DNA from: Hyphococcus luteus
Lineage (GTDB): Bacteria > Pseudomonadota > Alphaproteobacteria > Caulobacterales > Parvularculaceae
Direction of reading: 5' to 3'
Assembly: GCF_002943565.1 (NCBI RefSeq)
Contig: NZ_PJCH01000015.1
Coordinates: 434,001-498,000, forward strand
Length of the DNA stretch: 64,000 nt
A program made the translations under genes and the position numbers. Shown here one piece after another: positions 33,790 through 42,272 of this stretch. The first letter of the stretch is position 1, and the number at the start of each line of letters is the position of its first letter. The notes below the pieces were generated by a model. That model searched no databases and had not been told where the DNA came from. It saw only the letters and a program-made list of their open reading frames with translations.

Positions 33790-34410
33790 ATGGCCCGCCC
33801 CAAGAACACGGAAAACGCCGTAGCGCGCCGAGACGAACTGATCAACGCGTCGGCAAAATTGTTCAACAAGCTGGGATTTCAGCGTACAACCGTCCGAAAT
33901 ATCGCCGAGGAAATCGGGATAACATCGGGCAGCATTTTCTATCATTTTGACAACAAGGAACAGCTCCTTGAGGCGGTAATCGAACACGGAATGACCAGCG
34001 GTCTATCCATCGTTGAAACGCAACTGTCGGAATTGACTGGGCCGCTCTCGCGTTTCCATGGTTTAGTCCTGTCACATTTACTTGCACTTAACGGACCTCC
34101 GGGAAACGCGCATAATGTTTCTTTTCGTGAATGGGGTTCCTTGTCTCAAAAAGCGCGAAACCGTTTGCGCGCAGTCAATGAGCAATATCGAAATGTATGG
34201 ATAGGCGAATTGACAAATCTGAAAAAACACCAGCGCCTCAAAAGCGATCCAGAATTTTGTAGACGCGCCCTGATCGCCGCCCTCAACTGGTCGCCCGTCT
34301 GGCATAAACAAACTTCAAAACAACACTTAGAAAAGGCTTCAGATCAGTTTTGCGCGGTCGCGTTGAATATGAATGTCGCCGACTTCGTTGATCAACGAAT
34401 GAAGGAGTAA
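33790..34410 (+). CDS. TetR/AcrR-family transcriptional regulator (KstR2-like)
   Basis: 206-residue TetR-family repressor. The N-terminal HTH region runs ARRDELINASAKLFNKLGFQRTTVRNIAEEIGITSGSIFYHFDNKEQLL (about residues 12-60). The rest is a helical ligand domain that often binds an acyl-CoA or aromatic effector. It is divergent from the TonB receptor, and the KstR2-type operator lies between. A short palindrome ACTTAGTTCTTAAGATAAGT just upstream of its own start could give autoregulation. By analogy with KstR2, an aryl- or acyl-CoA pathway intermediate would release it from DNA. That ligand is inference. Confidence 0.85.
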   Translation: MARPKNTENAVARRDELINASAKLFNKLGFQRTTVRNIAEEIGITSGSIFYHFDNKEQLLEAVIEHGMTSGLSIVETQLSELTGPLSRFHGLVLSHLLALNGPPGNAHNVSFREWGSLSQKARNRLRAVNEQYRNVWIGELTNLKKHQRLKSDPEFCRRALIAALNWSPVWHKQTSKQHLEKASDQFCAVALNMNVADFVDQRMKE

Positions 34411-34891
34411 AGACTAAAGCACACTCGGAAATCGCGATAAACACTGACGAAGCGCCGGGCTTAACGGCAATGCAACCGGTGAATTTCTTTAAGATTCGTC
34501 GGTCCCTACATTGTCATCTGACATGGAAAGCGCACCACACCTAATACGGACGGTCGCCTTTTATCGTGAACCTGTTTCTGACCCGCCCCTGAGTGCGCAG
34601 CCGGGTTCTATGTAACAGATAAAGATGCTCCGACGGAAGGCCGATCCGGCTGGAGCTTCCAAATCGCGGAGGACGGATGGTTTCTGGGGCTGGCGGTTTA
34701 TAGCGCACTGACGAGGCCGACAGATTGTGTTGCATTGCCGTCACCAGCGTTCAATGACGATTTTGACCCCATTAAGCTATTGAACAGTTCAAGATAAAGG
34801 CATTAGGCAACATTCCAACAACTTTTCAGTCCTAAGTCGCTTGCGTTTCATTCTCTCCCCCTTCATATGACGAATTAAGCCAGATTCTTCC
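34411..34891. other. Intergenic region with a possible gene remnant
   Basis: About 480 bp separate the TetR gene from the convergent sialidase-like gene. A plus-strand reading frame from 34582 to a TAA at 34798 encodes about 71 residues (including GRSGWSFQIAEDGWFLGLAVY) without an evident start codon, so it may be the tail of a decayed gene. I do not recognise a family. No promoter or terminator stands out. The overlapping minus-strand ORF at 34541-34744 has no recognisable features. Confidence 0.3.
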
Positions 34892-36052
34892 TCAAGGGTC
34901 GGGCCGATTTTTCAAATTCCGGTCATCGGCGATAAATTTACCGGTGCTGTAGATCCCAAATGGTCGCGGCAAGTGTTTTCGATCAAATTGCGGCATGACG
35001 ATTCCACCATTTACATTCGCTTCATCATAGTCCGACTGCCCGCCCTTCGCTTGCTGCGGCGGCAAGAATTTAACGGGCTGAGGCGCGCCGTCGTCGCCGC
35101 GCCGCAGGTGCCCGGTTGCTATATCGTCGAACTCAAAGACCACCGTGCCGCGATGGCCTGTGCGCGCGTTGCCTAACTGCTCCGGCGCAACCAAGAGAAA
35201 GATGCGGTCGTTTTCAACGGCGAGGCTTGAGCCTGTGAACCAGTCGCCCGCATAGGGCGCGGCGTCCTCCGGCGTCAGAAGCTTCGCCACATAACTCCAG
35301 TTCTCGCCGGCGCGGTCACTCGCCAAGAGAATGGTGTCGGCGAGCACCTTACCGCCGTGAAGCACCGGATTGCGGATCGCCTGCAGTGATAAATAGAGCC
35401 GACCTTTGTAAAAAAGCGTTCCCGGTTCAGTCAAGATGATATAGTCGGCCAGGTCGCGATTGATTTCGCCGAGCTTGAACTGCGTTCGAAAAGGCGAAAC
35501 CGGGAAAGGTCCCGCGCCGAAAAGCGCCACTTCATCCGACCACGGCCCTTCCGGGTATGGAGCATGGGAGTAAGCGATCCAACCGATTTCTAACTTGCGA
35601 TCATGGGGCCCGCGATATGGTTGTCGCGAAAGATAACGGTGCCAGAATAGCTTCCACTCTCTGCCAGCGTCGCCCGGCGTGTGAACGAGGCTCGCCGTTT
35701 CATGCCACCAGCGCCCGGAGACGGCCTCGCCATTTGCCAGTGTTGACGCGGCAGGCGACGCTCTGTTCACCTTTGCAACCCGGCGCCACGTGCGACCGTT
35801 GTCGTCAGAGCGGGCGATTCGCGTTTCTACGCGGCTGTCTTTACCGGCCTTAACGGCGGAATAAGCCATCCAGCCCACGCCGTCGGGACCGTATTCCATA
35901 GACGGGTCATAGATCCCGTTGGGAGCATCTTCGCCTTCGATGAAAATTTCTGACCAGCGCGCCTCGTCCGTCGGCGGGCGCTCACCTATGGCGCGGGCAT
36001 GGAGTGGGAATAACCCTGCAAGCAGAACGAGTGCGATCGTTCGACAATTCAT
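34892..36052 (-). CDS. Secreted sialidase/neuraminidase-fold (BNR-repeat) protein
   Basis: 386-residue protein with an N-terminal signal peptide (IALVLLAGLFPLHARA) and a beta-propeller layout. One clear Asp-box, SDDNGRTW, lies near residue 82, with a looser SDRAGENW near 245. Such propellers include sialidases and other glycosidase-like exported proteins. Specific catalytic Arg triad residues cannot be confirmed by eye, so enzymatic activity is uncertain. It does not fit the aromatic pathway and is divergent from the PadR gene at 36203. Periplasmic or extracellular location is expected. Confidence 0.65.
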   Translation of the reverse strand: MNCRTIALVLLAGLFPLHARAIGERPPTDEARWSEIFIEGEDAPNGIYDPSMEYGPDGVGWMAYSAVKAGKDSRVETRIARSDDNGRTWRRVAKVNRASPAASTLANGEAVSGRWWHETASLVHTPGDAGREWKLFWHRYLSRQPYRGPHDRKLEIGWIAYSHAPYPEGPWSDEVALFGAGPFPVSPFRTQFKLGEINRDLADYIILTEPGTLFYKGRLYLSLQAIRNPVLHGGKVLADTILLASDRAGENWSYVAKLLTPEDAAPYAGDWFTGSSLAVENDRIFLLVAPEQLGNARTGHRGTVVFEFDDIATGHLRRGDDGAPQPVKFLPPQQAKGGQSDYDEANVNGGIVMPQFDRKHLPRPFGIYSTGKFIADDRNLKNRPDP

Positions 36053-36131
36053 CTTAGCTCCGTTCTGTTTGCTCGTTACGGGGTTTGCCGCCCTTGTGCA
36101 ATCGCATCGCTATTGGTTATTACCTTGACAT

Positions 36132-36152
36132 CCAAAGTATTATTACATTGGA
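36132..36152. promoter_or_regulatory. Palindromic PadR-type operator candidate TTACATTG-N5-CAATGTAA
   Basis: TTACATTG and CAATGTAA form a perfect 8-bp inverted repeat with a 5-bp spacer (GACTA), located 50 bp before the PadR start codon and 80 bp from the divergent sialidase start. PadR proteins typically bind ATGT-N-ACAT-like palindromes. This site carries ACAT and ATGT half-sites in inverted order. Autoregulation is the likely function. Confidence 0.55.
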
Positions 36153-36202
36153 CTACAATGTAAGTCAATGTTAGGAAAGTGCAAAATGAAGGTAATGCAC
36201 TT

Positions 36203-36535
36203 ATGGACGACGCTTGGCCGCAACAAATGCGCAAAGGATTTGCTGAGCTTTGCATTTTGATCGTGCTCAAGCGATCGGAAAATTACGGCTATGCCATCCT
36301 CGCCGAGCTCAGCGCTTTTGATGCGCTTTCCTTCTCGGAATCGACACTCTACCCGGTGTTGTCAAAAATGGCCGGCGAAGGCCTACTGGCGGTTCGAGAA
36401 GGCCCATCCCTGCGCGGCCGCGCGCGGCGATATTACAGCCTCACCGCAAAAGGGCGTGCGCGGCTGAAAAACCTGACTGTCTACTGGAAGGCGCTTCGCG
36501 CCGGGCTCGACGACCTCCTTGCAGGAAAAGGATAG
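36203..36535 (+). CDS. PadR-family transcriptional regulator
   Basis: 110-residue winged-helix protein. KGFAELCILIVLKRSENYGYAILAEL, SESTLYPVLSKMAGEGLL and RGRARRYYSLTAKGRARL are the PadR pattern of recognition helix, wing and trailing helix. The start at 36203 (MDDAW) is preferred because similarity starts there. It precedes the HAAS-domain protein gene by 6 bp. PadR/HAAS pairs are common, and the regulator usually represses its own operon. It is divergent from the sialidase-like gene. An AT-rich stretch with TTACATTGGACTACAATGTAA (36132-36152) lies between and is a likely operator. Confidence 0.88.
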   Translation: MDDAWPQQMRKGFAELCILIVLKRSENYGYAILAELSAFDALSFSESTLYPVLSKMAGEGLLAVREGPSLRGRARRYYSLTAKGRARLKNLTVYWKALRAGLDDLLAGKG

Positions 36536-36541
36536 ATTGTT

Positions 36542-37024
36542 ATGTCGGAACATAAGATATTGGGGTCGTACCTCGCGCAAGTTGCAGACGCATTACGCGA
36601 AGCAGGCGCTGCCCCTGCAGAAATCGCCGACATCCAAGCGGGCTTGCGAGAGCATGTTCATGAAGCCATATCGCAAGACGGTGCAGACATTAACGCCATC
36701 GTCGCAAGCCTTGATCCGCCGACGGCATTCGTTGAGCGGTTCGGCGAGACGGCGGTCGGCGCAAAGAAGTCTGATCGTGAGCATCTGTTCGGTGGCGCAG
36801 GATTTTTCGGTGGACTGATCGTTTTCGTGACTGCGTTCCTGATATTGCCAAATATTGATCCGGCGTTGATGGAACGCATGTCGGCGCCGCTGATCCTGAC
36901 TGCCATTATCTTCTCCGCTTCGCTGGGCTTTGCGGGGCGTAACACGAAGTTTGGCAAGGCCTCACTCGCACTAGCGGCGGGGATGACCGGTCTTTTCGCG
37001 TTCCTCATAACCCGTGGCGGCTGA
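36542..37024 (+). CDS. HAAS/DUF1700-like membrane protein partner of PadR
   Basis: 160-residue protein. The N-terminal about 75 residues form a soluble helical domain (SYLAQVADALREAGAAPAEIADI, then REHVHEAISQDG and LDPPTAFVERFGE) typical of HAAS domains. Three hydrophobic segments follow (FFGGLIVFVTAFLILP, APLILTAIIFSASLGFAG, ASLALAAGMTGLFAFLI), probably inner-membrane helices. HAAS proteins are co-encoded with PadR regulators. Their role is unknown and may involve sensing or sequestering the regulator. It follows the PadR gene by 6 bp. Confidence 0.75.
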   Translation: MSEHKILGSYLAQVADALREAGAAPAEIADIQAGLREHVHEAISQDGADINAIVASLDPPTAFVERFGETAVGAKKSDREHLFGGAGFFGGLIVFVTAFLILPNIDPALMERMSAPLILTAIIFSASLGFAGRNTKFGKASLALAAGMTGLFAFLITRGG

Positions 37025-37129
37025 CGGCGCGCGCGCTCTGGCGAAGGTCTACGCCAGACGGCTTGACATACCTTGGGTTCCGATGTAATAATGCTCTGGA
37101 ATTTACCGTATCGGTGACTGAGTTCAGGT

Positions 37130-38581
37130 ATGCGCATGTCATTTTTGGCAGCTTCTCCGCTCAAAGCTGCGAGCTGCTCTGCAGTACTGGCTTTAGCAAC
37201 GGTGTGCGCATGCGACGGTGATGCGCCGGTTGCTATGGAAGCCGAAGCCCCTCCGCAGCCGCAAGCCAGCTGCCGCATTGTTGCGCAAGATGTTGAGATC
37301 CGCTGCCCCTATCATGCCATCGACGGCGACCGGCACACAATTACGTATACGGATCTTACCGATGGCGCGGTCAGGATGGCCGACATCCTGGCTACCAACA
37401 ATCAATCTGAAATCCTGAATGACCCGCTTCAGCCGCTGGGTTGGGCGACACAGGTGACTGTAGTATCGCCCGGTCTCAACCGCGCCCTGACGGCGAAGCA
37501 GCGCGTCAACTGCGCCTCGCAAATCGACTGCCTAACAAGCATGTGGTACGTATACCATGATGAACGCAACGCCGGACCGGACGACGACGAATGGGTGCAT
37601 ATCAATCTTTCAAGCCTTGGTCTGGCCTCGCCTTATGAGGCGCATGGCTGGAGCACATGGCTCAATAACGACCTTGCGTTATTTAATGCGCTCGCGGCGC
37701 CGAACGGAACCGGCTGGATCACAGAGCAAGAGGAAAACACGCCGCAAATTTATGCGTTGCGCATTTCCGGATCACCCCGCGTTGAGCTTTTTGCGCCCGA
37801 CAGGCTCGAAAATCAGAACTGTCTGACCGGGCGCGTCAACGCGCAGCCGCCGCGACAAGCCGATCAGTGTTTTGACGGCCAGCGCCTGTCAATTGTCAGA
37901 CGCTGTTATGACGAACCGGTCACGAGCGCGGCCTATTCGCGTCACAACACGCGCCTTGTTAATGATGCATCGAGCGGCGCATGCATTCCCGGGCCGCAAC
38001 AAAACGTTCCCGTGTTGAGAACTTTTGTCGTCGAACTCAACGCGTTTTGTGAACCCAAACAGCACTTTGCCGATCTGACGCCGGTGCACGAGCCAGCCAC
38101 TTCTCCCGAACATCGGGCGATGGGCGTTACGCCTGAATGGGGCGAGATGCTGTCGGCAATCAGCGATGACGGCCGGTTCCTTGCGCTTGGCGTCAATCGT
38201 GTCGATCCGGATCTCGTGATGAACGAAGAATGCGCCGGGTTTCAGCACAACCTCACCGACACGAATAACGAATTGAGTGGCAATGCAACCCGTCATACGC
38301 ATGTCTGCGAGTTAAATGACCAACTAACATGCGCAGGTGCGCCAGTCGCGATCCCGACAGAATTTGCGCCCATCGAAGATCTTGCCGTACCCGGATTTCT
38401 GCCCGGCACGGGTGCGGGCGACTATTCGGTCCTTTTGAACCGGGTTTACTCCCCGATTGGCGGTGACCGGCTTTCGGATATCGTTCGCGCGGACTCCATT
38501 GCGGGAAATACGAATGTCGCGCCGCTACCGCTCGGCCCGGCAACAGGCGCAATGATTATACACCGCCCAACCGACCCATAA
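37130..38581 (+). CDS. Putative secreted lipoprotein of unknown function
   Basis: 483-residue protein with a hydrophobic N-terminus ending ALATVCACDGD, a near-lipobox suggesting lipidation at the second Cys. The mature part is Cys-rich (pairs around residues 48, 58, 129 and 134 among others), which is consistent with disulphide-stabilised periplasmic or surface exposure. A TPEWGEMLSAISDDGRFLALGVNRVDPD segment looks like a propeller or WD-type strand (SDDGRFLAL). I do not recognise the family. It is followed by 499 bp without a gene and preceded by the PadR/HAAS pair. Confidence 0.55.
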   Translation: MRMSFLAASPLKAASCSAVLALATVCACDGDAPVAMEAEAPPQPQASCRIVAQDVEIRCPYHAIDGDRHTITYTDLTDGAVRMADILATNNQSEILNDPLQPLGWATQVTVVSPGLNRALTAKQRVNCASQIDCLTSMWYVYHDERNAGPDDDEWVHINLSSLGLASPYEAHGWSTWLNNDLALFNALAAPNGTGWITEQEENTPQIYALRISGSPRVELFAPDRLENQNCLTGRVNAQPPRQADQCFDGQRLSIVRRCYDEPVTSAAYSRHNTRLVNDASSGACIPGPQQNVPVLRTFVVELNAFCEPKQHFADLTPVHEPATSPEHRAMGVTPEWGEMLSAISDDGRFLALGVNRVDPDLVMNEECAGFQHNLTDTNNELSGNATRHTHVCELNDQLTCAGAPVAIPTEFAPIEDLAVPGFLPGTGAGDYSVLLNRVYSPIGGDRLSDIVRADSIAGNTNVAPLPLGPATGAMIIHRPTDP

Positions 38582-39080
38582 AGGAAGTCAATTTCCCGCC
38601 CTGTCGCATGCACTATATGGGCCTTACGCATGCTGGCGAAAATATTGTGCTAACCTCCTGCAAAATCACTCGAAATTCGGACTTAGGAGCCTGACATAAA
38701 GTTCGATATGCGTTCACGAAGGGGAGCCACTATCTCATGCTAATGATTCCAACATGTTAAGCGAGAATTTGCGCGCGACCCCAATTTGATTCTCGAACAG
38801 GTATTGGACTTTATCATGCGCTTGTCATTGGTTTTAAGAGTAGCAGGCACCGTTTAATCAGAAGTATTTACGCCACATTCGCACATCGGACTCTGCGACC
38901 TTCGAGGGCCGTTCAAGGCCGCCCACACGCCGGGGATAATTCTCAAAGGGAAATTAGCGCCAAATTTCTCGATTATTACTCGCCCAGACGACAAACATTC
39001 GCTTGGTCAACGCCGACTAATAAATTCGGCGCCGCTGCGGAATCATTTTTTCTTTACGGTCCACAGTCGGCACGCGGTTT
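38582..39080. other. Intergenic region containing a dispersed repeat copy
   Basis: 499 bp between the lipoprotein and the convergent haloperoxidase gene. It holds copy 1 of the 42-bp dispersed repeat (38689-38730). The remainder is AT-richer than the genes, with no reading frame I can support. No clear terminator hairpin is seen for either convergent gene. Confidence 0.6.
38689..38730 (+). repeat. Dispersed 42-bp repeat, copy 1
   Basis: GCCTGACATAAAGTTCGATA and the following TGCGTTCACGAAGGGGAGCCAC match the copies at 41454-41495 and 54003-54043. Differences are T/C and G/A transitions in the middle (TATGCGTTC versus TACGCATTC). All copies have the same orientation and all lie in intergenic DNA. 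The flanks differ, so this is a discrete conserved unit, perhaps an insertion-sequence end or a recombination site. Confidence 0.8.
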
Positions 39081-40358
39081 TCAACGGCGCGTCAGCAGGG
39101 TGTCGATGACGTTCTCGCCGACGGCGCGGCCAAGCTTAGTTCCTTCCACCGAATCGTAGCGGAAGTGAATGCCAAGATAGACCCGTGACAACGCGCATTC
39201 CTCGGCGGCGCTTGAAAACTTTTTGAAACGGCGCGTCGGCGGATGCATTTCGAGAGGCTCGGAAAAAGGTCCGGCGATATCGACTGTTTTTGTCTCCATC
39301 TCGAATTTGCGAGCGTCGCCGAAAACATCCGAAAACACCGCCATCGCCGCCGCGCAAACAGCGCCGTGCGCGGAAGGATAGGAGGGGAACGCGTAAGTGT
39401 GGCGGTGCGTATTGTTCCATGTCGGCTCCGGCGCCGTATCGGGATTGCCGTCATTTTCAGCCCAGCGGATCGCTGTATAGGGCCGCCAGTGATTGTAATG
39501 AAACTTGTTCTCAAAAACGCTCACATAAGCGTCGAAAATGCCCATGTTGATCAGCGCAAACAGCCGCGCGCTTTCGGCAAGCGAAAGCTTCTCCTCAACC
39601 GCCAGTTTTCGCGCGAGGCGGTTGTGAGAATTCTCGGCAAAATCTTTCCACCACAAGGCAAGATGTGTTTGATCCGCGGTGCGCGTCATTGACTGAAAGC
39701 GGCCCACTTCCTTGACTTCATTGAACGCGCGCGCATAGGCGTCGCTGTCGATCGCCGGCGGAGGCGGCGCGCGAAACTGATCGGCGGATTTTAGGGCAAA
39801 GCCTTTGGCGTGCGCCCACGCCGCGCCAAAGACAAAGCCTTGTGGCGTGCCGCTGTGATCGGGAAACTCCGCATAGACGCCCGGCCCCATCGGATGAAGC
39901 TGATATTCGACTTCAGTGTTCCAGTTATCGCCTACGCGCTTCGCGAGGGCGGCGCGCGCCGCAGCCGCGCCGACCGCCGCGCCTGCGGATTCCGCGCGGC
40001 TGTCGTCGACCTTAGCGAGCCATCTGTCGCGCAGCGCAGCGAAGTCGGCAGCCTTGTCTGGATATTGATCCGCAGCGACGTCATAAGCAGCGTGTGCGAG
40101 CGCCGCGCCCGGATCCGCCAACGGCGCGGGGTCATGATAGGCGTAAGTATTGAATTCACCTTCGATGGCGTTGAGCGAGTCGTGGATTGCAAGATGCATG
40201 ATCGCGGCAGCCCGCACGCCCTTGAGCGTCAAAAACCCATCCTCAGACTGCGCGGTTGAAAGCAGCAGTTCGTTCCACTCAACGACCGGATTGGCGGTTT
40301 CGGCTCTCGCTTTGAATGCGAAACCGGCGAGCAAAAGAAGGACCAGGATGAGGCGCAT
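39081..40358 (-). CDS. Vanadium-dependent haloperoxidase-like PAP2-superfamily protein
   Basis: 425-residue exported protein. It has a signal peptide (MRLILVLLLLAGFAFKARA), then a helical bundle with KFHYNHWRPYTAIR, PSYPSAHGAVCAA and SRVYLGIHFRYDSVEG. These three supply the Lys/Arg, Ser-x-His and Arg/His vanadate or phosphate-binding residues shared by vanadium haloperoxidases and PAP2 phosphatases. Length and spacing favour the bacterial vanadium haloperoxidase-like group. Whether it binds vanadate or phosphate cannot be decided by eye. Start ATG 40358 is preferred because of AGGAG 9 bp upstream. It is divergent from an HxlR regulator. Confidence 0.8.
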   Translation of the reverse strand: MRLILVLLLLAGFAFKARAETANPVVEWNELLLSTAQSEDGFLTLKGVRAAAIMHLAIHDSLNAIEGEFNTYAYHDPAPLADPGAALAHAAYDVAADQYPDKAADFAALRDRWLAKVDDSRAESAGAAVGAAAARAALAKRVGDNWNTEVEYQLHPMGPGVYAEFPDHSGTPQGFVFGAAWAHAKGFALKSADQFRAPPPPAIDSDAYARAFNEVKEVGRFQSMTRTADQTHLALWWKDFAENSHNRLARKLAVEEKLSLAESARLFALINMGIFDAYVSVFENKFHYNHWRPYTAIRWAENDGNPDTAPEPTWNNTHRHTYAFPSYPSAHGAVCAAAMAVFSDVFGDARKFEMETKTVDIAGPFSEPLEMHPPTRRFKKFSSAAEECALSRVYLGIHFRYDSVEGTKLGRAVGENVIDTLLTRR

Positions 40359-40446
40359 GACAAAGCTCCTAATGAAAGGCAAACGGTAGTGGCGAGGGGG
40401 CCAATGCGCTACTATTAAAACTGTAGCAATTGCGGGAGCGGCGCTG

Positions 40447-41193
40447 ATGACGGTGAAATCTCGATCACGCGCAGGCTATGGTCAGTATTGTCCGCTGGCG
40501 CTAGCCACTGAAACGCTGGGCGGACGGTGGACTATTCTAGTGCTCAGCCGCGTCATTGAAGGTTGCGCGACCTTCAGCGACATTTATCGCGGCGTGCCGC
40601 GCATTTCGCCGTCGCTTCTTTCGTCGCGCCTTTCCGAGCTCGAACAGGCTGAACTTGTGAAACGTGAAAAGGTGAAAGGCGCAAAAAATGCGCGCTATCG
40701 GCCGACCAAGGCGGCGCTTGAACTGGAGCCATTGTTGAATGGTCTCGCCGAATGGGGACAACGCTGGGCACGCGATATGGAAGACGACGATCTCGATCCG
40801 GGATTTCTGGCCTGGAGCATGCATCTCAGGATGAACACCGATGCGATGCCGGCGGAGCGCACCGTTTTGCAGTTTGAATTTTCTGGCGTTCCCACCGAGT
40901 ATCGCCGTTTCTGGCTGGTCGGTGAAGGCGGCGCCATCGACATGTGCCTGAAGCCGCCGGGGTTCGATGTCGATCTCGTTGTCAGTTCCGATATCCGTAT
41001 TTTTGTCGAGGCGTGGCGAGGCATTCGCGATTTGCACGCAGAGATTCGCGCGGGGCGAATCAAGCTTGCCGGACCAGCGACGCTAAAAAAAAGATTTCCG
41101 GAATGGCTCATGCTTAGCCAGTTCGCACCAATCAAGCGCAAACGGAAAGGAGAGGAATCAAAGCGCAGACCAACAATGCGCGCGTCGGGTTAA
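40447..41193 (+). CDS. HxlR-family transcriptional regulator with C-terminal ligand-type domain
   Basis: 248-residue protein. The N-terminal winged helix (YCPLALATETLGGRWTILVLSRVIEGCATFSDI, then ISPSLLSSRLSELEQAELV) matches HxlR/DUF24 regulators. The C-terminal about 130 residues are an SCP2-like sterol-binding-type domain (EFSGVPTEYRRFWLVGEGGAIDMCLK), a known architecture for longer HxlR proteins. HxlR members often sense reactive electrophiles or oxidants. Divergent placement, with 88 bp between the starts, suggests it regulates the haloperoxidase gene. Confidence 0.82.
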   Translation: MTVKSRSRAGYGQYCPLALATETLGGRWTILVLSRVIEGCATFSDIYRGVPRISPSLLSSRLSELEQAELVKREKVKGAKNARYRPTKAALELEPLLNGLAEWGQRWARDMEDDDLDPGFLAWSMHLRMNTDAMPAERTVLQFEFSGVPTEYRRFWLVGEGGAIDMCLKPPGFDVDLVVSSDIRIFVEAWRGIRDLHAEIRAGRIKLAGPATLKKRFPEWLMLSQFAPIKRKRKGEESKRRPTMRASG

Positions 41194-41577
41194 TATGAAA
41201 GCAAACGCAGACGCAATGCGCGTTCACGCTCCGCAATGACCTTGTCACTCCAATCCGGTTCATCCGCTGCTGAGACGCCATTTCGAAACGCATCCTCAAA
41301 CTTGTTCGATCCAGAAATCGCTCCCGACCGCCTGCGGACGGCCAACCTCTAAAAGTCGTAGTTAGCCAGAAATTCCAGGCCAGATGGGCAGCGACGTTAC
41401 CAGTGCTTCAGGAGTTAAAATGATGTAAAAGCGCAAAAAATTCAGCGTCCGGCGCCTGACACAAAGTTCGATACGCATTCACGAAGGGGAGCCACAAATT
41501 TTTCGCAACATATTCAATGGAATAGCGAGCAAAAATCGTAACCCCATTTTTTAGTTTCGAACTATCAACGCGCGCGC
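41194..41577. other. Intergenic region containing a dispersed repeat copy
   Basis: 384 bp between the HxlR gene and the truncated toxin gene. Copy 2 of the 42-bp repeat is at 41454-41495. Outside it I see no supported gene. The toxin remnant's homology starts at the right edge (about 41569), so this stretch is the likely insertion or recombination product that removed its 5' end. Confidence 0.6.
41454..41495 (+). repeat. Dispersed 42-bp repeat, copy 2
   Basis: GCCTGACACAAAGTTCGATA continues to CGCATTCACGAAGGGGAGCCAC. It differs from copy 3 only at one internal base (CACAAAG versus CATAAAG) and at the final base. It is preceded by GGC, as copy 3 is, so the shared unit with that copy is slightly longer. 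It lies 74 bp before the truncated toxin gene homology. Confidence 0.8.
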
Positions 41578-41850
41578 GTGATCGAAACCTTCGGCCCGGC
41601 GGCGGGCCGCCCGCGTGTCGATACGGTGAAAGGCTCGAAGCACGCCAATATGAAGGAGCTGCGATTTGAAGCTGATGACGGCGTGTGGCGGGCGGCGTTC
41701 GCCTTCGATCCGAAACGCGAGGCCGTCATTCTCGTGGCGGCGGACAAGTCCGGCGGAAACGAAAAGAAGTTTTACAAAAGGCTGATCAAAACCGCTGACG
41801 AAAGATTTGATCAGCATCTGGGAGCGTTGAAAGAGAACAAGGAGGGTTGA
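41569..41850 (+). pseudogene. RelE/HigB-type toxin (phage-derived Gp49-like), 5'-truncated
   Basis: The frame encodes RARVIETFGPAAGRPRVDT, GSKHANMKELRF and VWRAAFAFDPKREAVILVAADKSG. These are the central and C-terminal parts of the RelE/Gp49-like (HigB) toxin family, about 115 residues when whole. Roughly the first 25 residues are missing: upstream codons diverge and meet a TAA at 41539. A GTG at 41578 could still start a 90-residue product, but it lacks the N-terminal helix. It is followed 4 bp later by the antitoxin remnant in the usual toxin-first HigBA order. Confidence 0.75.
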
Positions 41851-41854
41851 TCCG

Positions 41855-42016
41855 ATGGCCCGCTCATTGAATGAGGTGATGAAATCCCTGCCGAAAGCGC
41901 GCCGGGCGAAAATCGAGGCGCGCGCCACAGAACTCATCGCCGAGGAAGCCTCGCTTCAGGATCTGCGCAAGGCCTTTGGTGACCCAACCCCTTTGAACGC
42001 AGCCGGTTTGAGGTAG
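41855..42016 (+). pseudogene. HigA-type antitoxin, 3'-truncated
   Basis: 53-residue frame starting ATG 41855 with GGAGGG upstream. It reads MARSLNEVMKSLPKARR..IEARATELIAEEASLQDLRKA, the N-terminal segment of XRE-type antitoxins of this family. The helix-turn-helix that normally follows LRKA is gone, replaced by FGDPTPLNAAGLR and a stop. The break coincides with the left arm of a 17-bp inverted repeat at 41983. DNA binding is therefore lost. The pair is a dead module. Confidence 0.75.
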
Positions 42017-42052
42017 TACAAATTGGCAAAGGAGACGTTCAAAGGGGTTGGG
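41983..42052. repeat. 70-bp element with 17-bp perfect terminal inverted repeats
   Basis: CCCAACCCCTTTGAACG (41983-41999) is exactly reverse-complementary to CGTTCAAAGGGGTTGGG (42036-42052), with 36 bp between. It begins right where antitoxin homology stops. It could be a small non-autonomous insertion (MITE or REP-like) or a strong hairpin. No T-run follows, so a simple terminator is less likely. Confidence 0.65.
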
Positions 42053-42272
42053 CCACCATCGGGGTTTTGTCAATAGCGCGTTGACGATAACAACCTCTCT
42101 CAATCTGTGCGCGGTATGTTTCTGTCGTCGCGCTGTCCGGATTGACTTTGCAAATTCGAAAAGCCCGCGCGAGTCTTATTGTGAGACGTTTACAGGTCGT
42201 CTATATTGCCAACCGCATGCTGTTCTTTGCGGATAAATGGGGGGCAGAAGGGGAATACCTGAGGGGGATCAA

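Noticed and set aside
42053-42272. Fur box upstream of the siderophore receptor
   Set aside because: I looked for a GATAATGATAATCATTATC-like palindrome and found none by eye, so iron regulation is assumed only from function.
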